A DNA stretch of 64,000 bases from Actinophytocola algeriensis (GCF_014203735.1 NZ_JACHJQ010000002.1:867224-931223); one strand, 5' to 3'; shown: positions 8,136-16,496, counted from the first letter of the stretch. The notes: a model not told the origin generated them from the letters alone. A program made the numbers and translations.

Positions 8136-9227
8136 GTGCCGGGAGCGCGGCTGGCCAGTGCCGAAGCGGAGTTCCTCGCGTCCGCGCGCCGGTTCGCCGG
8201 GCCGCTGCGCGGGGTCGGCCTGGTGGTGATCAGCGCCTTCGGACTGCTCACGGTGCCCGAGCACGCGCTGCCACTGGGCGCCGGGCTGTTCGGGGTCATC
8301 GTCGTGGGCGCCACGGTGGACTGCTGGGCCGGGCTCACCGGTCGGGCGGCGCCGGTCACGCTCGCGTTCGCCGTCGTGCGGGTCGTGGTGGTCTGCGTGG
8401 CCCAGGACTGGCCAGGGCCGTGGGCGCTGCACGTGCTGACGATCACCGCGATCACGCTGCAGTGGGAGTGGTCACCGACGGTCGCGGTGCCGGTCACGGC
8501 CGGGTTGCTGGCGGTCCACCTCGTCGCGGTCGGTGACGCGGGAGCGGTCGTGCCGCGCCTGGTGATCGAGTGCGCCCTGTCGCGTCTCGCGTTCGTCCTG
8601 TTGCGACGGTCCAGTGCGCGGGTGGACGTGCTGCGGGAACGGCGTGCGGCGCTGGCACGGGCCGAGGCCGTCTCGTTGGCGCGCCGCAGGCGGGAACGGG
8701 AGTACCTCGCGCTGTTGCACGACACGGCGTCATCGACGTTCCTGCTCGTCGCGGTGCGCGGCGCGGACACCGAACCGGCGCGGGTGGCCGAGTACGCGCG
8801 GCACGACCTGACCGTGCTCACGGGCGGCGGGCAGACCGCGCACGACAGCCCGGTGGACCTGACTGCTTCGCTGCGGACCACTGTGGACCGCGGCCCGCTG
8901 ACCGTCGACGTCCGGTGGCGCGCCGGGGTACTGGTGCCCGCGTCGGTGGCGCTCGCGCTGGTGCGCGCGGTCCGCGAGGCGCTCACCAACGTGGAGCGGC
9001 ACGCGGGGGTGCCGACCGCCACGCTGAGCACCCGCACCGAGGGCGAACGCGTTGTCGTCACGGTGGAAGACGCGGGCGCCGGCTTCCGGCCGGAAGAGGT
9101 GCCGCACGCCCGGCGCGGCCTCCGCGGCTCGGTGCTCGAGCGCATGACGGCCGTCGGCGGTCGCGCCGACATCACCTCGCGACCCGGTGCGGGGACCACC
9201 GTGCGGCTGGTGTGGCCGGATGGGTGA
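8136..9227 (+). CDS. Membrane sensor histidine kinase of three-gene cassette 2
   Basis: A 363-residue paralogue of the kinase at 2387-3496. About five transmembrane helices lie in residues 25-157, then an Arg-rich coiled coil, an H-box LALLHDTASSTFLLV (His near 195), an N-box EALTNVERHAG (281-291) and a G-box DAGAG (312-316), with the same GAGTTVRLVW ending. GTG 8136 is the only start that leaves a plausible cytoplasmic N terminus. The shared H-box LHDTA-x-[ST]T and the tryptophans before the last membrane helix (TLQWEWSP versus TWQWHTTP) show common ancestry. It opens an operon with a kinase-like partner (8-bp overlap) and a regulator. The signal is unknown. Confidence 0.9.
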   Translation: MPGARLASAEAEFLASARRFAGPLRGVGLVVISAFGLLTVPEHALPLGAGLFGVIVVGATVDCWAGLTGRAAPVTLAFAVVRVVVVCVAQDWPGPWALHVLTITAITLQWEWSPTVAVPVTAGLLAVHLVAVGDAGAVVPRLVIECALSRLAFVLLRRSSARVDVLRERRAALARAEAVSLARRRREREYLALLHDTASSTFLLVAVRGADTEPARVAEYARHDLTVLTGGGQTAHDSPVDLTASLRTTVDRGPLTVDVRWRAGVLVPASVALALVRAVREALTNVERHAGVPTATLSTRTEGERVVVTVEDAGAGFRPEEVPHARRGLRGSVLERMTAVGGRADITSRPGAGTTVRLVWPDG

Positions 9228-10302
9228 GCACGCAACGGTGCACGCCACGATGCGGATCGCGCTGCTCGGGGTCGCGGCCGGTGTCCAGTTCGGACTGAGC
9301 CTGCGGCAGCTGGCCGGCCACGAGTACCGCCCCACGTGGGTCGCCGTCGCCGCGTTCGCCACGCTGGCGCTCGTCACCGCGACCGCCGCCGTGTGGGTCG
9401 TGCGCGGGAAACCCTTGCCGCGCACCGTGGTCGCGCTCGGCACGGTGGTGTCGCTGACCGCCGCGTCCGCCGCGACCGCCGTCGTGCCGGAGGGCGGGCA
9501 CTTCGGCGCACCCGACTGGGCCGTCGGCCTCGTGGGGTGGCACCTGGTGCTGCTGCTCCTGGACCGGGTGCCGGTGCTGCTCGCCGCGCTCGGCACGCAC
9601 CTGGTGGTGAGCGCGGGCCAGTTCGCGCTGGCGGGTGCGCCGGGCCGTGCCGAGGTCGGCGCCGCGGGGATCGTCGCGCTCGGCACGGTCAGCATGCAGC
9701 TCGCGGTCGTGGTGATCACGCGGATGCTGGTCCGCAGGACCGGCCAGGCGATGGCGGTCGCCGCCGAACGCGACCGGCTGACGACCCGCGTGCTGTACGC
9801 CGAGCAGTGGGAACGCGAGCAGCGGACCGTCTTCGCGGGACAGCTGGGTGCGACCCTGCCGTTGCTGGCGGACCTCGCCGACGGTGTGCTGGACCCCCGC
9901 GACGCGGGCACGCGGCGGCGGTGTGCCCTCGCCGCGACCCAGCTCCGCCGGTTGTTCGCCGAGAACGACGAGGTGCCAGATCCGCTGGTGCACGAGGTCA
10001 CCGCGTGCGTCGACGTGGCGGAACGGCGCGGTGTCGAGGTGTCGCTCGCGGTCAGCGGCGCGGCCGTGGCGGTGCCCGCCGAGATCCGCCGCGACCTGAC
10101 GGGCCCGGTCGTCGCGGCGTTGTCCGCGGCACGGGTGCGGGCGAAGGTGAGCGTGCTGCGCACCGACGAGGACGTGCGGGTCGCCGTGGTGGCGGACGCG
10201 GGCGCGGAGGTGGTCGCCGCCTCGACAGCACGGGTCGAGGTCGAGTGCGGCACCTATGGTGACTACCTGCGAACGGAGGCCAGATGGCGCAGGAACAGCT
10301 GA
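9220..10302 (+). CDS. Kinase-like membrane protein without recognisable ATP-binding motifs (cassette 2)
   Basis: A 360-residue paralogue of the protein at 1291-2394. It has about six N-terminal membrane helices, a coiled linker (AMAVAAERDRLTTRV) and a C-terminal domain with LPLLADLADGVLD, RRLFAENDEVPDPLVHEV and IRRDLTG. As in the first copy, no H-box or N-box is visible and only VVADAGA remains of a G-box. ATG 9220 overlaps the kinase stop by 8 bp (ATGGGTGA), precisely as in cassette 1, and the 3' end overlaps the regulator by 19 bp, again as in cassette 1. It is probably an accessory subunit of the kinase, for sensing or inhibition; that role is inference. Confidence 0.85.
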   Translation: MGEHATVHATMRIALLGVAAGVQFGLSLRQLAGHEYRPTWVAVAAFATLALVTATAAVWVVRGKPLPRTVVALGTVVSLTAASAATAVVPEGGHFGAPDWAVGLVGWHLVLLLLDRVPVLLAALGTHLVVSAGQFALAGAPGRAEVGAAGIVALGTVSMQLAVVVITRMLVRRTGQAMAVAAERDRLTTRVLYAEQWEREQRTVFAGQLGATLPLLADLADGVLDPRDAGTRRRCALAATQLRRLFAENDEVPDPLVHEVTACVDVAERRGVEVSLAVSGAAVAVPAEIRRDLTGPVVAALSAARVRAKVSVLRTDEDVRVAVVADAGAEVVAASTARVEVECGTYGDYLRTEARWRRNS

Positions 10303-10937
10303 CCGCGGTGGTGATCGACGACCACCCGGCCGTGCGCGACGGGGTCGCGCAGTGGCTGGCCGCCGGCACTCCGGCGATCCGCGTCGTGGCCGCGGGCGAC
10401 GACGTCCGCGTCGCGTGGCTCGGGGACGGCGCCGCCGCCGACGTGGTCATCCTCGACCTGCACCTGGGTGGCCCGGCCCCGGCCACGGCCGACCTGCGCA
10501 GACTGGTGCAGGCGGGGCGGCGGGTGGTCGTCTACTCGATGCGCGCGGACGACGCGATCGCGCTGCGATGCCTGGAGTCCGGCGCGTTGAGCTACCTGAC
10601 GAAGGCCGAGGGCGCCGAGCACCTGCGCCAGGCCACGATCGCCGCCGCGGCGGGCCGGGCGTACACGCCACCCGCGCTCGCCGGTGCGCTCGCCGGGGAC
10701 CGCTCCGAGCGGCGGCCCGCGTTGTCGGCACGCGAGACCGAGGTGCTGGTCGAGTGGTTCCAGTCGGAGTCCAAGGAGTTCGTGGCGCAGCGCCTGGGGA
10801 TCTCGCTCTCCACCGTCAACACCCACCTCGAGCACATCCGGATCAAGTACGCGATGAGCGGCCGCGAGGCCCCGACCAAGGCCGCGCTGGTGGCGCGCGC
10901 GATCCAGGACGGCCTGGTGCGCCTCGACGACCTGTGA
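10284..10937 (+). CDS. LuxR/NarL-type response regulator of cassette 2
   Basis: A 217-residue regulator. The receiver has D12-D13, phospho-acceptor D58 in VVILDL and K106 in YLTK; the output HTH contains LSARETEVLVEWF, STVNTHLEHIRIKY and the unusual GREAPTKAALVARA tail. GGAGG lies 7 bp before ATG 10284. It is collinear with the regulator at 638-1309 over its whole length and the two share GRRVVVYS and SKE. Having the same tail after the recognition helix in both copies suggests a distinct output subfamily. Its targets could include the nearby hydrolase genes at 11041-12908, but nothing in the sequence shows this. Confidence 0.92.
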   Translation: MAQEQLTAVVIDDHPAVRDGVAQWLAAGTPAIRVVAAGDDVRVAWLGDGAAADVVILDLHLGGPAPATADLRRLVQAGRRVVVYSMRADDAIALRCLESGALSYLTKAEGAEHLRQATIAAAAGRAYTPPALAGALAGDRSERRPALSARETEVLVEWFQSESKEFVAQRLGISLSTVNTHLEHIRIKYAMSGREAPTKAALVARAIQDGLVRLDDL

Positions 10938-11040
10938 GCCGTTGCGCCGAATGGCCGTCGGTCGAACACACGATGTGAGCGAGCGGTCACCGTCCCTACG
11001 TTCGTGGCGGAACTATCCCTCGGACGCGGGAGTCGGGTCG

Positions 11041-11874
11041 ATGGCAGGCGACGAGATCAGCGGCATCAGCAGGCGGGCGTTCCTGTACGGCACAGCGGCG
11101 GCCGGCGCGGTCACCGCGCTCGGTGCCGGCATCGCAGGCGCCGACGTCCCGGGGTTCTACAACCCCTTCACCGGCTACCCGATCACCGGCACCTGGCAGG
11201 ACCACATCGACCGCGGCTCGCTCGGCGGCATCGACTACGGCATGGGGGTCGGCACCCGGCTCCCCGCGGCGGGCGGCGGTGTCGTCACGAACATCCCGTA
11301 CAACGGCACGGGCGGCCACACGGTCACCATCCAGCACGACAACGGCTACCGCACCCAGTACATGCACCTGTCCCAGTTCTCCCTCGCCAACGGCACGCGG
11401 GTCGGCATGGGCGGTGTCGTCGGGCTGTCCGGCGGCGCGGCCGGGGCGCCGGGGTCCGGCAACTCCACCGGCCCGCACCTGCACTGGCACATGATCAACC
11501 CGAGCGGGGCCCGCATCAACCCGCTGACCTTCCTGGGTGGCGGAGGCGGTGGGCTGCCGAAGACCACCACGGAACAGGACGGCGTGCCCGGCCCGATCAT
11601 GTGGAAGCGCGCCCAGAACTGGCTGCGCATCGAACACGGCTACACCGGCCCGATCGACGGCGTACCGGGCGTCAACACGTACGCGGCCCTGCAGCGCGCC
11701 ATGCGTGGTTACGGCTACACGGGCCCCATCGACGGCGTGCCGGGCGCGAACACGTGGGCGGCGGTGCAGCGCCTCGCCGCCCAGTGGGGTTACACGGGGC
11801 CGATCGACGGCGCCATGGGCCCGAACTCGTGGCGTGGTTTCGCCCGCTTCCTCAACCAGGACAAGTACAACTAG
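11041..11874 (+). CDS. Tat-exported M23-family peptidase-like protein with triplicated C-terminal repeats
   Basis: A 277-residue protein. The N terminus carries a twin-arginine signal (ISRRAFLYG followed by an alanine/glycine-rich hydrophobic stretch). The M23 (lysostaphin-type) domain spans about residues 35-165, with YMHL and the zinc-binding H-x-H in GPHLHWHM. The canonical first motif H-x3-D is altered: the Asp is present in GGIDYG but the residue four before it is Leu, so one zinc ligand is missing or replaced. After a glycine linker and PKTTTEQDGVPG come three repeats of about 25 residues built on GYTGPIDG, probably a cell-wall-binding module. The start ATG 11041 has GGGAG upstream. It is 8 bp from the GH25 gene that carries the same tail. 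Confidence 0.88.
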   Translation: MAGDEISGISRRAFLYGTAAAGAVTALGAGIAGADVPGFYNPFTGYPITGTWQDHIDRGSLGGIDYGMGVGTRLPAAGGGVVTNIPYNGTGGHTVTIQHDNGYRTQYMHLSQFSLANGTRVGMGGVVGLSGGAAGAPGSGNSTGPHLHWHMINPSGARINPLTFLGGGGGGLPKTTTEQDGVPGPIMWKRAQNWLRIEHGYTGPIDGVPGVNTYAALQRAMRGYGYTGPIDGVPGANTWAAVQRLAAQWGYTGPIDGAMGPNSWRGFARFLNQDKYN

Positions 11875-11882
11875 GGGACGTC

Positions 11883-12908
11883 GTGCTGGCACACGCTCTG
11901 GTCGCGGCGGTCATCGCCGTCGCGGCCCCCGTTCCGCCCGGGATGGTCACCGGCGTCGACGTGGCGACCTGGCAGGCCGGGATCGACTTCACGCAGGCGC
12001 GCGCCGACGGCCACGGCTTCGCGATCGTCAAGGCCGGTGGCTCCCAGCTCACCGAGGGCCCGTACACGAGCCCGCACTACGCGACCCAGGTCGCGGGCGC
12101 GCGGGCCGCCGGGCTGCGCGTCGGTCACTACTGGGTGACGGGCGACTTCTCGACCCCGGTGCGGGCCGCCGACTTCTTCGCCGACCACCTGCACGACTAC
12201 CGGCGCGGTGACGTGCTGGCACTGGACAACGAGGTGCTCGACGACTCGACGCGGCTGTGGAACGACAGCGAGGTGGCGGCGTTCTTCACGCGCGTGCACG
12301 ACCGCGTCGGCGACCACGTGCCGTGGCTGTACATGGGCGCGGCCGACCTGCGTTCCGGTTCGTGGCCACGCACCATCGCGACCGGCACGAAGCTGTGGGT
12401 GGCGTCGTGGGGCGCGAACGACGGCTCCTACCCCGGCGACCCGGACCTCGGCGGCGCGTACCCGTCGTGGAGCGCGCACCAGTACACGTCCAACGGCGTG
12501 GTGGGCGGGATGCGGGTCGACCTGAACGTGGCACGCCAGGACGCGTTCGACGTCGTGACCCCCGGCGACCCACCGGAGACCCCGCCGCTGCCGAAGACGA
12601 CGACCGAACAGGACGGTGTGCCGGGCGCGGTGTTCTGGCAGCGCACGCAGAACTGGCTGTCGATGGACTGGGGCTACACCGGACCGATCGACGGCGTGCC
12701 GGGGGTCAACACGTACTCGGCTCTGCAGCGGGCCATGCGTGGTTACGGTTACACGGGGCCGGTCGACGGCGTGCCCGGGGTGAACACGTGGGCGGCTGTG
12801 CAGCGGCTCGGCGCGCAGTGGGGTTACACCGGTCCTGTCGACGGCGTCATGGGGCCCAACTCGTGGCGCGCGTTCGCCCGCTTCGTCAACCAGGACGTGT
12901 ACGACTAG
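11883..12908 (+). CDS. Secreted GH25 muramidase (lysozyme) with triplicated C-terminal repeats
   Basis: A 341-residue protein with a short hydrophobic export signal (residues 1-17). The GH25 catalytic domain covers about 20-215: GVDVATWQ carries the first Asp, LALDNEV the Asp-x-Glu pair and MRVDLNV the last Asp, matching the active-site set of Cellosyl-type muramidases that cut the N-acetylmuramic acid to GlcNAc bond. The tail repeats the upstream gene's design: PKTTTEQDGVPG, then three GYTGP-[IV]-DG units. Start GTG 11883 lies 8 bp after the upstream stop, with its ribosome-binding site GGGGA overlapping that stop, so the two hydrolases are co-translated. The role is probably cell-wall remodelling or attack on other bacteria; a phage lysin origin is possible but no other phage gene is present. 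Confidence 0.9.
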   Translation: MLAHALVAAVIAVAAPVPPGMVTGVDVATWQAGIDFTQARADGHGFAIVKAGGSQLTEGPYTSPHYATQVAGARAAGLRVGHYWVTGDFSTPVRAADFFADHLHDYRRGDVLALDNEVLDDSTRLWNDSEVAAFFTRVHDRVGDHVPWLYMGAADLRSGSWPRTIATGTKLWVASWGANDGSYPGDPDLGGAYPSWSAHQYTSNGVVGGMRVDLNVARQDAFDVVTPGDPPETPPLPKTTTEQDGVPGAVFWQRTQNWLSMDWGYTGPIDGVPGVNTYSALQRAMRGYGYTGPVDGVPGVNTWAAVQRLGAQWGYTGPVDGVMGPNSWRAFARFVNQDVYD

Positions 12909-13141
12909 CTCTCTGTGTTCGTTGTCCTCATCGGACGTTCTGCTCTGACGAGGTGTTGTCCCCGCCGGACGGGGCTCCTCGCCGGACGGGCCGGTCTCCG
13001 GGATGGCCTCTCGGTGGCATCTTCGGTTCTTGGCATGGACTCTGTCGGTGGTCTTCCTGGTGCCACTCAAACGTTGTTGGGTTCTGCACTGGGTCAGGAA
13101 TCGAGAAGCTCTGTGGTCCTCTCGTTCCTATCGTGGCGGGC

Positions 13142-14404
13142 ATGGTGTTCCAGCGGGTGGTTCCCGCCTCCTACCGGCCGGTGCTCGCCAATCGGCTGTT
13201 CCGGCGGCTCACGCTCGGTTTCGGGGTCTCCTACCTCGGTGACGGGATGAGCTTCGTCGCGGTCGCGTGGCTTGCCATCGAGTTGGCGCCCGCGGCGAGC
13301 GCGGGGTTGTGGGTCGGGGCGGCGGTGGCCGCGTACACGTTGCCGGGTGTGGTGGGTGCGCTGGTGTTCGGCCGCCGTCTGCGGTGGATGCCCCCGCGGC
13401 GGTTGCTGCTCGCCGACAACGTGGCGCGCGGTGTGTTCCTCGGTGCGGTGCCCTTCGCGTGGTTCGCCGGGGTGCTCACGCTGCCGTTGTACGTCGTGCT
13501 CCTCGCGGGTTCTTCGCTGCTGCACGCGTGGGGCAGTGCGGGCAAGTACACACTGCTGGCCGAGTTGTTGCCCGCCGAGCAGCGACTCGCCGCGAACACG
13601 CTTGTCAGCACGCTCAACTTCGCCGCCACCATCGCGGGGCCCGCGATCGCCGGGGTGCTGGTGCTCCACGTCAGCTCGGCGCTCGTGCTCGGGCTGGACG
13701 CGCTCACCTACGTGTTCCTCGCGGTGCTGGTCGCGCGGACCCGGCTCCCGTCGACGGGTCAGGCCTCCCCCGTCGACGGGGACGCGGCGCGCGGTGGGTT
13801 CACGTTGCTGCGGTCCCATCCCGAGTTGCTGGGGTTGCTGGCACTCACGTGGTTCTTCAACCTGTTGTACGGCCCGGTCGAGGTCGCCCTGCCGCTCCAC
13901 GTTCGGGAGCTGGGCGCGCCGGGCGCACTGCTCGGCCTGTACTGGATGCTGTTCGGGATCGGCGCGGTGCTCGGTGGTCTCGCGGTGGGTGCGCTGCGGC
14001 GGCTGCCGCTGTGGCCGGTGACGGTCGGCATCGTCATCGCCTGGGGACTGACGTTGCTGCCGTTCGGTTTCGACGCGCCGACGGCTGTCACCGTCGCGTG
14101 CTTCACCCTCGGCGGCGCGATCTACGGGCCGTTCGTGGCGCTGTCGGTGACGCTCATGCAGGCGACGTCGCCGCCGCGGCACCTGGCCGCGATGCTCGCC
14201 GCCCGCAGCGCGGCGCTCCTCACCGCCTCCCCGCTCGGCGCGGCACTCGGCGGACCGCTCACCGCCCTGCTTGGTCCGCGGTGGACACTCGGGGGTTCCG
14301 GGCTGGCCACCGTGGCCCTCGGCGTCATCGCGTGTGTCCTGCTGGCGGCCCGTCGCGCCGGCCGCGCATCATCGCGGTCCTCGACTGCACCACACGCGAC
14401 GTGA
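13142..14404 (+). CDS. Major facilitator superfamily transporter
   Basis: A 420-residue protein with about 11-12 transmembrane helices. The N-terminal half has VSYLGDGMSFVAVAW, GRRLRWMPPRRLLLADN (the MFS loop-2 region) and a helix 4-5 region with AANTLVSTLNFAATIAGP. It resembles the MFS_3/enterobactin-exporter-like efflux branch. ATG 13142 was chosen because it directly precedes the basic residues before helix 1; the longer open frame upstream overlaps the GH25 gene in another frame. No ligand can be inferred. A 10-bp hairpin overlaps the stop codon and ends transcription toward the convergent VOC gene. The 233-bp spacer before it shows no recognisable site. Confidence 0.88.
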   Translation: MVFQRVVPASYRPVLANRLFRRLTLGFGVSYLGDGMSFVAVAWLAIELAPAASAGLWVGAAVAAYTLPGVVGALVFGRRLRWMPPRRLLLADNVARGVFLGAVPFAWFAGVLTLPLYVVLLAGSSLLHAWGSAGKYTLLAELLPAEQRLAANTLVSTLNFAATIAGPAIAGVLVLHVSSALVLGLDALTYVFLAVLVARTRLPSTGQASPVDGDAARGGFTLLRSHPELLGLLALTWFFNLLYGPVEVALPLHVRELGAPGALLGLYWMLFGIGAVLGGLAVGALRRLPLWPVTVGIVIAWGLTLLPFGFDAPTAVTVACFTLGGAIYGPFVALSVTLMQATSPPRHLAAMLAARSAALLTASPLGAALGGPLTALLGPRWTLGGSGLATVALGVIACVLLAARRAGRASSRSSTAPHAT

Positions 14405-14414
14405 GCGTGTGGTG
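14388..14414. terminator. Bidirectional hairpin terminator
   Basis: A perfect inverted repeat, CACCACACGC and GCGTGTGGTG, with a 7-nt loop, overlapping the TGA of the MFS gene and 30 bp from the 3' end of the convergent VOC gene. There is no T-run, as is usual for actinomycete terminators. Confidence 0.6.
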
Positions 14415-14443
14415 GAGCCGGACAGGGTTGTGGCGACACTGGA

Positions 14444-14881
14444 TCAGTCGAGGCAGAACTCGTTGCCCTCCGGGTCGGTCATGATGATGTGGCCAAAACC
14501 CAGCGGTGGTGCGGGTTCGTGACGCTCGACGCGGGTGGCGCCGTGCGCGACGAGCCGCTCCGCCTCCGCTTCCAGGGCCGCCATCCGCGCGTCGCCCTCG
14601 AGGCCCGGTGCGGCACGCAGGTCGAGGTGCACGCGGTTCTTGGCCTGCTTTCCCTCCGGCACCCGCTGGATGAAGATGCGCGGTCCCGCGCCGTCGGGGT
14701 CGACGAGTGCCGACGCGTCGTTGCGGCGTTCCGGTGGCACGCCCATCGCTTCGAGGGCCTGGTCCCACGAGTCGAACCCCTTGGGCGGGTCCTGCACCCG
14801 GTAGCCGAGTGCCTCGGCCCAGAACGCGGCCAGCGCGGCTGGGTCGGCGGAATCGAAGGTGATCTGTACGTCGCGAGCCAT
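14444..14881 (-). CDS. VOC-family (glyoxalase/bleomycin resistance-like) protein
   Basis: A 145-residue protein with the vicinal oxygen chelate fold: QITFDSADPAALAAFWAEALGY at the start of the first beta-alpha-beta module, NRVHLDLR with a metal-ligand type His in the centre, and FGHIIMTDPEGNEFCLD at the end, containing the final Glu ligand. In actinomycetes such stand-alone proteins are mostly uncharacterised dioxygenase-like or drug-binding proteins. It is 1 bp downstream of the DinB-family gene on the same strand and so is likely co-transcribed; both lie divergent from a WYL regulator. Confidence 0.85.
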   Translation of the reverse strand: MARDVQITFDSADPAALAAFWAEALGYRVQDPPKGFDSWDQALEAMGVPPERRNDASALVDPDGAGPRIFIQRVPEGKQAKNRVHLDLRAAPGLEGDARMAALEAEAERLVAHGATRVERHEPAPPLGFGHIIMTDPEGNEFCLD

Positions 14882-14882
14882 G

Positions 14883-15443
14883 TCAGTTCGTCTCCCGGGT
14901 GTGCGGGTGGAGGTCGCGGAGCAGGCAGACCTCGGACAGATGATGGATCAGCTCACGGTTGATGTGCAGGATCAGCGCCGCGAGCGGGTACTCGGCGTAC
15001 GGGCCCTCCGCCTCGCCGCACGGGCGGGCGAGCCCGTCCTCGCCGAGGGACTCCACGCCAGCGAGCCACGTCGCGTACTCCTCGTCCAGCTGGGCCAGGG
15101 CCTCGGCCGCCGTCGCCGCGTACCGGTACGTGTCGTAGTCGGTGGCCGCGCGGCCGAAGTGCGACGCGCTGCGCATCGCCAGCACTCCGACGATCACGTG
15201 CCCGAGGCGCCACGCGATCGTCGTGAACGGTGCCGGGTCGGGCTGCGGGATCGCGAAGTCGATGGTCATCGGCCCTGCCCCGGCCCGCACCGCCGCCGTG
15301 CCGGTGTCGCGAGGGCGCACGCTCCAGCTGCCGGGTGCCGGCTCCCAGAAGTACTCGTCGTCGGTGAGCCCGTCGAGCCGGTCGCGGAGCTGCGCGGTCC
15401 AGTGCCAGGAGATCTGCTCGCGGAGCAGCGGGTTCCAGATCAT
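14883..15443 (-). CDS. DinB-superfamily protein
   Basis: A 186-residue four-helix-bundle protein of the DinB/DUF664 type: the N terminus LLREQISWHWTAQLRDRLDGL, a conserved W near FEPAPGSWSV-like YFWEPAPGSWSVR, TIAWRLGHV in the second helix with a His ligand, and LILHINRELIHHLSEVCLLRDL at the end with the H-x3-H type metal-binding pattern. Such proteins are often thiol-dependent transferases or hydrolases (mycothiol-related in actinomycetes), though the substrate here is unknown. It is the first gene of a two-gene unit with the VOC protein and starts 54 bp from the divergent WYL regulator. Confidence 0.85.
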   Translation of the reverse strand: MIWNPLLREQISWHWTAQLRDRLDGLTDDEYFWEPAPGSWSVRPRDTGTAAVRAGAGPMTIDFAIPQPDPAPFTTIAWRLGHVIVGVLAMRSASHFGRAATDYDTYRYAATAAEALAQLDEEYATWLAGVESLGEDGLARPCGEAEGPYAEYPLAALILHINRELIHHLSEVCLLRDLHPHTRETN

Positions 15444-15465
15444 GGCGTCAGCCTGGCACCAATAG

Positions 15466-15482
15466 CGGACAGGAACGGTCCG
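15466..15482. promoter_or_regulatory. Inverted repeat in the DinB/WYL divergent promoter
   Basis: CGGAC and GTCCG separated by 7 bp, located between the divergent starts of the DinB gene (15443) and the WYL regulator (15497). Its position makes it a candidate operator of the WYL protein, but the arms are short and the GC content is high, so chance is possible. Confidence 0.3.
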
Positions 15483-15496
15483 TGATCCGTGGCACG

Positions 15497-16477
15497 ATGA
15501 GCGCCGTGACCGTCGAGGCGACCACCGAACGCGTGCTGCGGCTGCTGGTGCTGCTGCAGCAACGGCCCTCGTGGACCGCCGCCGGGCTCGCCGCCGAGCT
15601 GGGCGTCACCGACCGCTCGGTGCGCCGCGACGTGGAACGGCTGCGGTCGCTCGGCTACCCCGTGCACGCGACCGCGGGCGTCGGCGGCGGCTACCAGCTC
15701 GGCGCGGGCACCCGGCTGCCACCGCTGCTCCTCGACGACGAGGAGGCGATCGCGACGGCGGTGTCCCTGCGCATGGCGTCGGGCGGCACGGTCGCCGGGG
15801 CCGGCGAGGCGGCGCTGCGGGCGCTCACGAAGCTCGACCAGGTGATGCCACCCCGGCTGCGCGCCGAGGTGCGGGCCGTGCACGGCGCGACGGACACCCT
15901 CGTCGGCCACGGCGTCGAGATCGACGCGGAGCTGCTGGTGACGCTCGCCCGCGCCTGCCGCGACGCCGTGCGGGTCCGGTTCCGGTACACCGACCGCGAC
16001 GGCGGCGAACGCGAACGCACGGTCGAGCCGGTGCGCATGGTCGCCACCGGCCGCCGCTGGTACCTGATGGCGTGGGACGTCGACCGCGACGACTGGCGCA
16101 CCTTCCGCCTGGACCGCATGCACGACGCGGCGGCAACCACCTGGCGCTTCCGCCAGAGGGACCATCCGGACCCGGCCACGTACGTCCAGCGATCCGTTGC
16201 CGAGACGCCGTACCCGCACCTGGCCCGGGTACGGCTGCACGCCCACGCCGACCAGGTACGGCAGCTGATACCACCGCAGGCGGGCCGCGTCGAGGACGAC
16301 CGCGACGGGTGGTGCGTGCTCGTCATCGGCGGCGTGAACCTGGACTGGATGGCCATGCACATAGCCCGGCTCGGCTTCGAGGCGGAAGTGCTGGCACCTC
16401 CGGAGCTGCGGGAGGCCGCGGCCCAGTTGGCCCGCCGGCTCGCCGCCCTGGCCGACCCCGGAAGCCGAGCCACGTGA
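15497..16477 (+). CDS. DeoR-type HTH / WYL-domain transcriptional regulator
   Basis: A 326-residue regulator. An N-terminal winged HTH (residues 10-65: TERVLRLLVLLQ, LAAELGVTDRSVRRDVERL, GVGGGYQLG) is followed by a WYL domain (about 135-215: VRVRFRYTDRDG, EPVRMVATGRRWYLMAWD, TFRLDRM) and a C-terminal WCX-like extension. This is the YafY/PafBC-like architecture in which WYL binds a ligand or nucleic acid. I prefer ATG 15497 to GTG 15482 because the latter lies inside the inverted repeat. Regulators of this type are often divergent from DinB or glyoxalase genes and control them, which fits here. Confidence 0.88.
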   Translation: MSAVTVEATTERVLRLLVLLQQRPSWTAAGLAAELGVTDRSVRRDVERLRSLGYPVHATAGVGGGYQLGAGTRLPPLLLDDEEAIATAVSLRMASGGTVAGAGEAALRALTKLDQVMPPRLRAEVRAVHGATDTLVGHGVEIDAELLVTLARACRDAVRVRFRYTDRDGGERERTVEPVRMVATGRRWYLMAWDVDRDDWRTFRLDRMHDAAATTWRFRQRDHPDPATYVQRSVAETPYPHLARVRLHAHADQVRQLIPPQAGRVEDDRDGWCVLVIGGVNLDWMAMHIARLGFEAEVLAPPELREAAAQLARRLAALADPGSRAT

Positions 16478-16496
16478 CGACCGCGGCGCTGACGAG

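Noticed and set aside
11041-12908. Prophage lysis region
   Set aside because: The two hydrolases resemble lysins, but they carry Tat and Sec export signals and no holin, structural, integrase or attachment site is near.
12909-13141. Leader or second gene before the MFS transporter
   Set aside because: The long open frame into the GH25 gene is a shadow, and no ribosome-binding site or coherent peptide is visible.
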